Shown one piece after another: positions 45,424 to 57,100 of a DNA stretch of 64,000 nucleotides (its first letter is position 1; every line of letters starts with the position of its first letter). The notes beneath the pieces were generated by a model, which had not been told where the DNA came from, did not search any database, and saw only the letters and a list, made by a program, of their open reading frames with translations. The stretch lies in NCBI GenBank assembly GCA_030248065.1, contig JASAMV010007124.1, forward strand, positions 1-64,000, written 5' to 3'. This stretch comes from Rhynchonema sp. JSB1_4. Lineage: Eukaryota > Nematoda > Chromadorea > Monhysterida > Xyalidae. A program made the translations under genes and the position numbers.

Positions 45424-46169
45424 CTGCGACCACCACCATCCTGGAAAAAACTTCTATTCAAACTTCTATTCAAAATCCACCTTCTATTGATGAATAGACA
45501 CGAATAAATAAATGAGCCAATAAACCCCTTTAGTGGTACTTCTGAGAACAATTTTTTTCATATTTGCGGCAGTGATTAATAGAAGCTCTTCGGGGGGGTT
45601 GAGTACTTACCTCTCACACACAACTCCAAATCATACCTCTCACAAGCAATTTTATACCTTTTTAAGGCAAAAATCGGTGCTTTTCGACCTTATTTTCCCA
45701 AAAATTGCCCACCCATAATACCTATTTTTAGACGGTTTTTAGTTTTTAGGCGAAAATTTTGAAAAAATACTATTTTTACCTCAATTTTTGGCCAAAATTG
45801 TATCACAAAAACGGTGTTTTTTCGCCTTTTTGGGTGACCAAAATCATACCTCTCACGCTTCCGGTCCCAACCCCGCATCATACTTCTCCCACACTGGGCC
45901 CAATGGTGTAGCAGAGGGGCGGGGTGGGGGGTCCCCCCAAGGTACAGTAAGTACCTACCGTATTCCCTAAAATAGAGCCCCCCAAAAATACAGCCCCCCT
46001 AAAAGGGGTCAGTGAAAAAATAGAGCCCCCCCCAACTTGGATTCCCCCTCTTGGGGGTCGTAAAGTCAAGTTCTTGTATAAGACACCTTATGTACGACGT
46101 TTGTGGTTGAGTATATGATGACGTAAGCCTTTTATGGAAGATCTGCACCTAAAAACACTCAATAATGAC

Positions 46170-46737
46170 TATGGGTGGGCACAATACCCAATACCCAATA
46201 CCAATACCACCCAATACCAATACCGATACCAGTGTTTGGTATTGGTATTGGGTCTAATTCTGGTATTGGGTATTGGGTATTGGTATTGAAGCTGGCCTGG
46301 TATTGGTATTGGGTATTGGTATTGGGTTTGCCCAGGTATTGGGTCAAACCAATACCCAATACTAACCCAGAAAACCCAATACCAAACCAATACCAAACCC
46401 AATACCTGACTCAAAACCCAATACCAAACCAATACCAAACCCAATACCAACCCAATACCAGACCAAAAACCCAATACCAAACCAATACTAAGACCAATAC
46501 CCAATACCCACCAATACCAACCCAATACCCAATACTCAATACCAATACCAACCCAATACCAGGCACAGGCACTTCAGTAGTATTGGTTTGGTATTGGTAT
46601 TGGTATTGGATCTCGCCCGGTATTGGTATTGGGTATTGGTATTGGGTCCCCAATTAGGGATTGGTATTGGGTATTGGTACAGGGCCGGTATTGGTATTGG
46701 GTATTGGGTGTCAAAAGTGGTATTGTGCCCAGGCCTA
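46170..46737. mobile_element. hAT-type element made of GGTATTGGGTATT arrays, 8-bp TSD ATAATGAC
   Basis: The ends TATGGGTGGGCACAATACC and (complement) TAGGCCTGGGCACAATACC are hAT-like (TAGGGNTGGGC type). Octamers ATAATGAC at 46162-46169 and 46738-46745 are identical. The interior is almost wholly GGTATTGGTATTGGGTATT microsatellite in four blocks of alternating strand orientation (switches near 46230, 46335 and 46565). These look like overgrown subterminal repeats. Confidence 0.85.
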
Positions 46738-46830
46738 ATAATGACCAGTAACACCTTGACAGAACTCCATTTTAGGGGTATTTTTTGGAACATTTTTTGA
46801 GATTTTGGGCAGCGAAAAAATACAGCCCCC

Positions 46831-47223
46831 CAGTGTAGTTCCTGGTCCGGCGCGGCGGTTAGTGTACCTACCCCTTTTTTCCGTGCGGCGGTTAGTGTAC
46901 CTCCCTGGGGGGGAAGGGGGGGGAAGACCCAAATCCAGGAAAAAGTCACTTTTTGGGGTAGAAAATTTGACCGATTTTTGCCCCTTTTTGGAAAAAATTC
47001 TTCATAAAAAGGGTATTTTGGCGACTTTTGACATCATTGACCTAAAAATCACTCATTTTAGGCCTAAAAATGCCCATTTTAGGCCTAAAAATGCCAATTT
47101 TAGGCAAAAATTGAGGCGGTTAGTGTACCTGGCGCGGCGGTTAGTGTACTAGTGTACCTTGGTCGCGGCGGTTAGTGTACCTTAGGGGGGGGGGACCCCC
47201 CCTCCCCCCCAGGAACTACACTG
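46831..47223. mobile_element. hAT-type element with GCGGCGGTTAGTGTACC repeats, 8-bp TSD CAGCCCCC
   Basis: The ends CAGTGTAGTTCCTGG and CCAGGAACTACACTG are perfect inverted repeats. Octamers CAGCCCCC at 46823-46830 and 47224-47231 are identical. Core and ends match the elements at 24037 and 25357. Confidence 0.9.
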
Positions 47224-47872
47224 CAGCCCCCCAAAAATAGAGCCCCCCCAAAAAAAATACAGCCCCCCTAAAAGGGGTCAGTGAAAAAATACAGCCCCCC
47301 CCCTTGTATTTTAGGTTTCACGGTAGGTAGATTGACGCTCCATCCTGCCATCCTGGTACAGTAGGTAGGTCGCCGCCCGGCGGCTGGTACAGTAAGGTGC
47401 TATTTTTGGCTCAAAATGGTATAAAATAGGTACGTTTCACTCCAAATAGGCGAAAAATCGCGCGCTACGCGCGAAATTAGCGTTTTAGAGCACATTTTCA
47501 TCAAAATTTCGACCTAAAAAATTTCTTCCCCCCCCCTAGCTCGGCCGGTACAGTAGGTAGGTTGCCGCCCCACATTTTTGGTGGTACAGTAGGTTGCCGC
47601 CCCGCCTGGGTAGCTACACCACTGCATGGGCTGGGCCTGCCACTACACTGATCTGTGGTACAGTGAGTGAAGGTTGGGGGTGGGGTTCTATTAATGGGGG
47701 TCAATTAATGGGGGGTTCTATTTTTGCTTTCGAGCCATTTAGGGGGTTCAGTTAATGGGGAGGGTCAATTAATGGGGGTTCTATTTTTGCTTTCGAGCCA
47801 TTTAGGGGGTTCAGTTAATGGGGAGGGTCAATTAATGGGGGGGTTCTATTCCCGACCATGCGGTACTCAACT

Positions 47873-50800
47873 CAAGTCACTTATCTCTCATCACGAGAAA
47901 TTTGGGTCCGATTGGCTTTGATGAACTCAAGTCTGGTGTTCACGTCGGTTCACGGGTGCGTAACACCTGTGCTTCTGGGCGCTAAACACCAAGTAGCCCC
48001 TGGGGGTTAATTGGAATTTGGGTTACAGTTGCAGAATGAAGGAAGCGTTAAAAGCCCTCTTAAGCATTATAGTCATTCGTATGATTATTACACGGACTGT
48101 TTACGTACAAACCATTGCGATTAGTCAGTTCACAAAAAACGTGTTGTAAAACACACATATGCTGAACAAAACGCTAATATGTGCAGCTTTTATCGCGCCG
48201 CTGAGGGATTTTTTTGCCCAAATAAGCCCCCATAAGGGGGCTTATTCGGAAAACTGCCCTGCTTTCCCCGACAGACCGTGGCAGGATTAGGCAAAAAAGC
48301 TTTTGAAAAAAAATTTTAAAAAAATATTTTTAATCTTTTGAGAGAGCAAAATGCTCCAAAACGTCCAAAAATAGCGAGCCTTTTTATCATTTTTTTCTCA
48401 GGGGTCGACAAATGTTCTTCACAAAATCACTTTTGGGGCATTAAGATTTCCCAAATAATGTTGCTCGATGTCAGATACGACCGATTCAGCGACTCGACAT
48501 GTATTTCTGCAGCTTATTCTGAATTCTGTATGGTTTATGAGTAAATCTTGCTTATTCGACCACAACCTGTTGTGCCCGATGCCGTAGGGCGACAATCATC
48601 GGTCTATATCAAGCACAGACTGTTGGATCGCACCCAGGGTTGGATTGAAAAAATTTTTATTATCGAACTTTTTGTTAAAAAAAACTTTTTAAAATTTTTT
48701 TAAATCACTTTTTTTTGTTCCGGACCCCAAAAATTTGGTTTCTTGAAGAATGAAATTTCTGAAATCAGGTTACTTACATTGTAGGTATGTTTTGAGGGAC
48801 ACTAAAGAGAACTTTTCCACTGACTTGCATGTTTACGTCGACCACCTGCGATCTAACCCCTTTGGTCATGACTTTGAGAACCTCGAAGGTAACTCTGTGG
48901 GTATTATGACAAAGGGAAGAAAAACCTTCTGATTGTGAATTTGGGGATAAATTTGAAGAGAGATAAAGACTTACACCATACTCATCTTGCGTCACAAAAG
49001 CAACAAATGATAAATCCACACAACTGCAAACAGGCGAGCAACGTGGAGTCTGTCGATAGCTTACGACACAACCTCAGTAACTGTACAGTATACGGTATGG
49101 GGTGTCCTATATTATACATGCAGCAATTGTTGGGATGTCTGGGAACTGTATGAGTCCAACACCATTTCAAACGGACAGACAGACAAACGGAATTCAGAAT
49201 GCGCAAGTTGTGTCGAATCCGATCGTTCCTTTTCGAACCCTGTATGAAGCGGGCCTTCTCCACACTGCACAATGTGTTTTATTGAAATGACGAAACCCGT
49301 AATGCAACAATATGAAATTGTAACACCTGAATCGAAACAATTGATGAGTCAACTGGAAGAAAAATACTGTCTCATCAGACGATTAGTCACTACCCACAGC
49401 CAAGTGCACTACATTTGTGGCTGCAAAGCCATGAACGGTTTCCTTGTCGTTTACTCATGACTTACCCTCACTTCAGTACAGGAATGAACGTGTGTCTGTG
49501 TGTGACTAACGCGTTCTGTTAAAGTTGTCAAGTACCTACACAAACACCCTTTCATTGCAATCATTCAACCCAACTCAAGATACCCACAATTCTCGACTTT
49601 ATAATTGAATTCCATCCATTCGCTTGATTCACACCACTGCACCACACACAACACATTTCACATTGCGGTCTATGAAAAATTCACATTTCACAAACTTAAA
49701 TATTGTAGCGCTTTTGACCTGATTACTTTTGCATAAAATAGGACTTACACCCACATACCAAAGTATAAATACCAACCACAATGATTTTAGCTCACAAAGA
49801 TTACTTTTGCTGCTGTGGTCTTGCACCGCAATCAAATATGCCTTGGAGATTGGTGTTTTATAGCTCTGAAGCGTGCTTCTCCCCGCCCACGACAAAGCTT
49901 GACAGATTGAGTGTATTTCAGGCAGGCTAGCAAAATGTCGTGTTTATTTGCTAATCAGATACGTAGTATTTGGTCTCGGTATTTTATCTAAGGCGTATGA
50001 TTGTTTTGCACAAAACTAGCGGAAATGCGCGTTGTTTTGTTTTGAACCATGTCTGTCAGGAAAAATGTCGATTTCGGGTTCGCTATCATTATCATGTATT
50101 GAATGCATTGGGTATAGTTAACGTGGGTGTGTGAAGCTGGTGCATAAAACCCCATAAAATACACATTATTATTTTGGATTTGTTTATATGCATGTTTTGT
50201 TGAGCAAGTTGGTTGTCAAAGTCATGAGTCAGAGCGACTTATGGGACACTTTCTATTTCGATGTCGTCTGAGACTTGTTTCGCCAAGCTTGTGGCACATG
50301 CCGGCAAACGAAGAGAAACACATGGCACACTGTATTCAATTTATCACATGTTGCAGAACTAACTTGCTGATTGTAAAATGGTTAACTCACGTCATTCAAA
50401 GTACATAGTTGTCGCCGTTCCTGCAGCATTTCGGAACATGCCGCTGTGAAAGTGACGACATCGAACAAATCAAAAGGATGTTTTTAGCACTGGCTAAAAA
50501 ATAACGTGCGTCAAAAATATGGAAGCGTACGGGTCATTTTAGAACACGGCTAACCATAACTGTGCGCATAAATGCCGCAAGACCAAGTTTTTATGAATGC
50601 CTTCAAGCAGAAGTCTATGTTTTGGAGACGGATCCCGCGTGCAATATGCAGTGCTGCGCAATATTTTTTCGCCTTCTGCTGTTTTGAAATAACGCAAACG
50701 CATTTTTTGATCCTGTTGGTTTTGCGAATTTTAAGTGTTGATGCCCAAATACGTTTGTTATTGTACGTTTCAGTTTCCGTTATCAGTTTAACTGCAGGAA

Positions 50801-51182
50801 CAACTCTTCCCACGTACAGGTATACTGTATGTAACAAGGGGTTATTGTGACCAGCTAACATTGGCAACACACTGCTTTATTGTGTGATGACTGTGCTCTT
50901 ATGTACATATACTGTACAAACGTTTTATGCGTGTAGCTTATTCGAGGTCTAGCGTACGGGAATTTTATTCCGTCGCAATACTTGTACCTGTACATCTACT
51001 GCTTAATTTTCCAAGGAAACCAAGCGCTTCTCCCCGAGGTGTGTGCGCTCAACACGACACGACACTGCAGCTGGAGCGCAAGATATGCTGCTTTGCTCCA
51101 TTATCGTCAACAATAAAAATCAGTGCGAAGTGACATTTTGACGTCCACTTTAAAGGCATAACGATATACAGGGAGCGCTCCG
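47873..51182. other. Gene-poor interval upstream of the receptor kinase
   Basis: Open frames here are short and show no domain, signal peptide or splice partners that I can defend. There is a strong hairpin at about 48221-48247 (ATAAGCCCCC, loop ATAA, GGGGGCTTAT), followed by AT-rich runs to 48370 and 48640-48720. The interval probably contains the receptor gene's promoter close to 51183. Confidence 0.35.
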
Positions 51183-54100
51183 ATGTTTCGCCAACGTATG
51201 TTTTGTCAACTTGCGATCATTCTGATCAGCAATCAATCGATATCGGTGATCGGCAATGTCGACCAGCAATTCGCACGACCAACGATCAACGACCAATCAG
51301 ATATCGGCGGAGCGATACAAGTGGATGTGGGTGACGGGTACGCACTCGTCTGCAGATGGTACCGACCGGTGGTGTGGACACTGCCAAACAATACGGTTGG
51401 TTGGGTACAGCTGATGGACGTGTGTCAAACTTAGAACCGGATCGGATCTGTCTTGGTCACGTGGCCTTGAATGTTTCGGGCTAATGCTGACTCCATTAAT
51501 TGTGACCAGCGAAATAATTGATCCTGAACAGCTGGCTGAACAGTCGTGATCAATTCCATGTTCGAATTGGAACGAATTAAAAGTTGTTGTGGTGCTTGTT
51601 GCACGCATATAGTGCGCTGATCACGGGCGGGTTTCTGCTCCCGTCTGACCCTTTGGTTGACGAGGAGAAGCGCCCGGGCTGTAGACCCCAAAAACACCGC
51701 CCGGGGGACTTAGGCTGATTGAAACATCAGGTGCGTGCTGCTAGTGATCAGTTTGGTACATACAGAGCGCACGAGTTGCTTGGACACACAAGCACCACAT
51801 CTTTGTCACAAGTATACCCTTTGATTACACATCGCTTTGTGCAAGCGCAGCACAGCCACAAGCAACCGGTGCGCGTATTAAACGAAACACTGTGACACAT
51901 TTTTCAGAAATTCCGTGGCTACAGTAACCCGCTGAGGGATGGTCGTGCACGAATGACGTCGCGCGAGGTGGAGCCCAACCTGTGGGAGTCAACCGTGCAT
52001 CTGAGTGGCATGCGACCAACAGACACCGGCTTGTATCAATGTGACGCGCAGACAGACACGACCGACAGACAAGGAAAGACAAAGTACGACCAGGACTGGA
52101 ATGCCGTCTACGTGTTTGTGCCAGGTGGGTGGACACATCAAACATGTATTGCACGTGTTGTCTTGGTTCCCATGTTTCAGCACTCCAGTGATTGTGTGGG
52201 ACCGGATGAGATCTACCTTGGCAACGATTTTTTTGTGTTTGAGTTGCGCAATGATATATCTGTGGTTGTGGGCAAAAGAGTTCATGTTGTTTGGTTGCCT
52301 TTGGCACGCGCTCCACAATTTCAAAGCGTCATAAACCTAATAACTGTTTGAGATTATGGAGCGCGTACGAAAAGCAACCAAACAACATTTACAAGTTTTT
52401 TTGTAGTTGCCATTTAGCCATTTCTAGATTCACTGCTCCCACAAATTTCTATCAGCCTAAATAGTTTCTTCCCAAACAGCTGACAACAAGTGTTGAAATC
52501 ATGAAACAACTCAACTCAAGGCACGATCTCATTCTTACTAGCAAGCCATATCCTATCCGGCCATCAAATTTGATGTCGGTGAGTTTGCCTGATTCCAAAA
52601 CGCGACCATTTGTTTGCTTCAGGCCAACAAACGCGTGACTTTCTGTTGCACTACGCCAGTCGGATGGTGTTGTTATCGATCGATGTGACACGCGATGAGC
52701 TGATCGAATGTCGCTCAACACATCCGGACGCAAAAGTGCAATTGTTCGCAGACGGACTGCCGATCCGGGATGTCACGTATGAACCGACGTCAGTTCTCGA
52801 TCCTCATTTCGTTGCACTGCACATTTTTTCGTGGGCCGATCTTCTCGTACCCAGGACTTTTGTTAGTCGCAGAACCATGGCTGCTGAGAACGAATAAGCC
52901 AGTTACGAAAAGCCAGAGCACGATGGTGTGGACCCGAACTTGGGTCTCGGTGGGGGCTAAACCGATACAATAACCGCTCCTGATGGCTCGGGTGTCATCC
53001 CGAAATTGATTGAACGGTGATGGGCATGATGCCAAAGGGGACGGCGAAACCGTTCTCTCAATAAACTTTCTGCTGCGAAACGCTATGCAAAGTGAAACAT
53101 CAGCAATGCAACACATCACCCCAGCATTTCAGCCGCGGCGTTATCGCGCACGCCAACTCACTACCTCGTACCGAGCACCTTCACCCTTACGACGCTGAAT
53201 GTGTGGTGGAAATCAATGGCAAACGGGACAGCATGTCATTCAAAATCAAACCGCGCGAGCTCAGTGACATAAATGTACACATTGGTATGTACTGTACGTA
53301 TATGTGTGTTATGTGTGTGTTTCTTCCATTTTCTAGACATAATTGTGTGAAAAACCACGTAAAGTGTTTCTTTGCAGAGACACGTGACGCGGTGCATGCG
53401 TACATCAATGGCAACATGTCGCTGCATTGCGTGGTGACACCCAAGGAAATCGGTCTCAACTGCAGCTGGCGTTATCCAGCACTCTGGGATCCGACCAGCA
53501 ATGTGCGTTTACATATTTATAATTGTGTTTTTTTTCAACAAAAGCAAATTTCGTTTTTTTCTGTGCAATTTCCAGAGTCGCATGGAGATTCATTCAGCAA
53601 AAGAGGATGGCGACCGATGGATATACACGTTTGACATGCGCGGTACGCAATGGGCTGGACAATTTGTCTCGTGGCTGTTAATTTCTTACAGGAACTCGCA
53701 AAATGTTCGTCATGCTATCGTCAAGACGTAAGGCCATTTCTTCAGGCATATCCGAAGCAGATGAGGGTTTCTACAACTGCACATGTCAGTTCCAAGGTAT
53801 GGCTCCCAAAAGTGATTCCTTCCAACTGAAGAATGTTTCGAAAACTCGCGGTCAAATCAAAGTGTTTGAAACATCAGCGCAGGAGGTGACCGCTATGGAA
53901 GGTACGTACATATAACAGGATTTTCGTTCATCTCGATTTTTGGCCGTTTGTCGTAAACCTATGTTCATGTTGTTTCTCTGCTGACAGACTGTGATTCATG
54001 ATACCGTCAAGATGGTCGTTTTGAAAAGATGCATTTTGGAAAGATGTGCATTCTGTGACACATGTAAATCTTAGTCCGTGCCCAATCCAAGTTCACTGCC

Positions 54101-57100
54101 CATTTGCAAATTAGTGGCTTGAAGACATTAACCAGTCAGGTCAAAAGTTCAAAAATTCCAAACCTAACGTGAGAGACATCACCTGGTCAGGTACGTCGAC
54201 GTCGATGTTCGCCAAATTCGAGGCGTGGCCACCGGGCCATTGGACGTATCTGTGGAACCACACGTTCGTCAGTCCCTTACACGAACAACTGCAATGGCGC
54301 ACATACACACAGTCAACCGGCCGGATCAGGATTGAGCTCACATCGGGCAGTAGTGACCACGGGGATGTACAGGACGCGACCATGCAGATCAACGGCATGA
54401 TACCACAGGACTCGGGCATGTTCGTTGACGCCCGTTTTTGGGCGTTATGTTGAGAATTGGGTTTAACAGCGCGCAACCAGTTGGTTTATATGTGACGCTG
54501 AATACAAGTGTTCGAGTAAGCTGCACATCACAATATGTGCCGACATTGTGCAACACCAACGTTATAGCCTGCCCTTCCAGGTACACCCTGCAGATCGCAG
54601 CTGGTGGTGATCCAGCCAAAGACGCCGCCCAGTTCAGTCTTACCGTCGAGACCAGCGACCCCAAATTCGACGTCTGGATCTCGTCGTCGAAAGACATTTC
54701 ACGAAAAGTTGGTGTGAAAATACATATTGGCTGGTATGCACTGGCATCCAGGGACCCCATCCAGAACCAATTAGTCATCTGTGGACTGGGTCGGGTTTGA
54801 CTTGGGTTTGACTTTGGCTTGGCACAAAATTTTTAAATACGTAACAGACGTATTCTTGAAACCTCAGCGCGTAACACGCGTGTGTGTGGTATATGGCCAG
54901 TGCGCAGGCGCAGGTAACTGGCTGCTGCTTCACAATAGTGTGTGTAATACGCACAAATTATTTTAGGCTCAGTCAAACCCAAGTCAAGACCGACCTCGGC
55001 CACATTCGACCCATGTAGGATGCCAAAAAACTGCATATCGGCCGTTATATGCTCCACTGTGCCTGATTGGTCAAGGCCAGACCACCTGATCACGCAGGTT
55101 GACACGCGTTTTGTGCAACAAGGCGAGTTCTACAACGTCGTCGCGTATTCGACCGGGCGACCATTTCCGCGCGTGTTGGTGTCGGAGACGACTTTTGAAT
55201 GTGGCCAACTGGGTGATGCCTGTGTCGACTGGCTGGACACCCGACGGCATACGAACTTGACCGGCACCTTCGAAATCGCTTCTGTACGTTCAGTATTATT
55301 GGTATAGTGGGTGCTGGCACAGAGCTAAAGCAAACTTGGTAACCGGTCAGGTCTTGGGTTGGTCACGTGAGGTTTCGCATCAATTTCAAGATTCGTGTAC
55401 TGCTGCCACAAATGTCGACCAACAAAAAAGTTTTTTGTTCCCTATATTGAAATGAGAACAACATGGTCGCATGCTTTTTTTTAAAAAGTGGCATCAGTTA
55501 GTTTCGGAATGTCCGCAAGAAGGCACCTGACCAAAGGCAAGACCGATCACCAGGTTTGATGTATTGTGCCTGGGAATGACGGTATTCCAACAAGACACAC
55601 AAATCAAAAATATCAAAAACCTCCAATTCTTAACGGAATCGCAGGCGATTCGGTTCGCAGCAGTGAGTTCGCGCTACTACAAACTGACACAGTTGCACCC
55701 GACACAAGGCAACGTCGTGAAACATCTGCGTGTCGTTGTGACCGACATACACAACGCTGAACAGAACATGGGTATGGACCTGGTGATCACTCGAGACCCG
55801 CGATCCATACCTGGCGTGTATTACGAGGGTGAAACATTGATCATTGATTGCGTCACACAGAAATACGACTACGGGTACGATGTGCTCACTATTTTGGACT
55901 TTGTATGATTGTTAGACTCCGAATAGCCAAAAAAAGACAAAGATGTCTTAAGTGTTTGTCAATCTGGCGTCGTTTGGGCATGGTAACAAAGATCGACACC
56001 CAACCAAACCCCGTCATCCCTCCGTGCATGTAGGTAGCTATTCCCTGCTGTATTTCAGCACAATCGCCTGGTACCGAATGCAGGGCAATCAGAAGGTGTT
56101 GCTCGGCTCATCGGTCCAAGCACGTTTTGACACACCGACGGTCACGTGGAGCACAAATAGCGAATTCTCGAACGCACTTCAATTGAACTTCACCGATTTG
56201 CAAGTGTTCGATTCGTACGAATACATCTGCGAGGGTGAATTGGCGCCGGCGATCAGCGACGATCACGATCCGCGATCACCAATCGATAGCGAATACGTTA
56301 ATCGACTGATGAATGCAGATGGACTGATCAGTCGGACCATCAATTTGCAGGTTGGCGCAATTCAAGATGAAAATGTAACGCTCTCAAATTGACGCATACA
56401 TACAATAATCTGATCTCAGATCAAAAACTTGATCGGTCCACGATTTCTGAAGACAGCCAATTGGCCACAGTCGGGTATCATGCGGGTGAACTACACGGAC
56501 AAGGTTGGGAGCTGAGCAGATTTGACTCAATTTACACTTGTTATCAGCGCAAGTGCATGTGCTTCGTGCAAAGCAGTTGGATGTCCGTTGTCGTTAACGA
56601 ATCCGTCGCGCTGTCCAATGTTTCACCACGGCCACCCCATATATATTCATTTGTTCATGCGCATTGTGGGGCTGCTGTCGTCGCGCTCTAATTTGCGTGT
56701 GTTGCGTAACGTTTGCACGAATCACAAGCAGTTGCGTTTACAACAATAGTATTAGCGCACATTTCAGTTGCATGGCAGGGTGGTGTATACTCTGAAGGCC
56801 TAACTATACTTCGTTCTCTCAGAGAACAAAGAACAAATTCTCGCGCGCTGATTGGTCCACGTGTGTTCAACAGCCAATCAGCGCGTGAGAATTTGTTCTT
56901 TGTTCTCTGAGAGAACGAAGTATAGTTAGGCCTTAACAATTCTTTTGGGAGAAACTTTTCAAACGCGTTGCCTGATCCGTAAAGCGCATGATGCGTGCAC
57001 TGGCTATAGCGGTCACGTGACTTCTGTAGCCAGTGCACGCATAACGCGCTTTAGGGATCAGGCAACGCGTTGGAAAAGTTTCTCCCAAAAGAATTGTCAG

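Larger units (their letters stand above)
45956..47325. mobile_element. TA-flanked element F2, copy 2, carrying two later insertions
   Basis: The ends TACCGTATTCCCTAAAATA and TATTTTAGGTTTCACGGTA match copy 1 (7637-8081). Removing 46170-46737 and 46831-47223, plus one target duplication each, restores the copy 1 sequence almost base for base. The borders of both insertions are therefore known. Confidence 0.85.
45545..47872. mobile_element. Second transposon nest (inverted relative of the 24.4-26.8 kb nest)
   Basis: 45590-45900 is an inverted CAGTGTAGTGGC element. It is interrupted from 45901 by a GGTACAGTAGGTAGG element with ends CAATGGTGTAGC and GCTACACCACTG (to 47624). The remaining CAGTGTAGTGGC terminus follows (47633-47651). 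That element is in turn split by F2 copy 2. The outer arm (47652-47872) repeats GGTTGGGGGTGGGGTTCTATT and GGGTCAATTAATGGGG units and ends near ATGCGGTA, as in the first nest. Confidence 0.6.

Noticed and set aside
45590..45900. Possible coding frames conserved among CAGTGTAGTGGC copies (DRKRERYDFGHPK)
   Set aside because: The same frame appears in several copies only because the DNA repeat is conserved. It is short, starts at different points and has no domain.
46175..46657. Large open frames in the GGTATTGGG array
   Set aside because: Repeat-derived frames on both strands inside a transposon; no start context or domain.
51300..51900. Minus-strand frames opposite the receptor's first intron as a separate gene
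   Set aside because: No domain, signal or splice pattern; the receptor exons on the plus strand explain the region.
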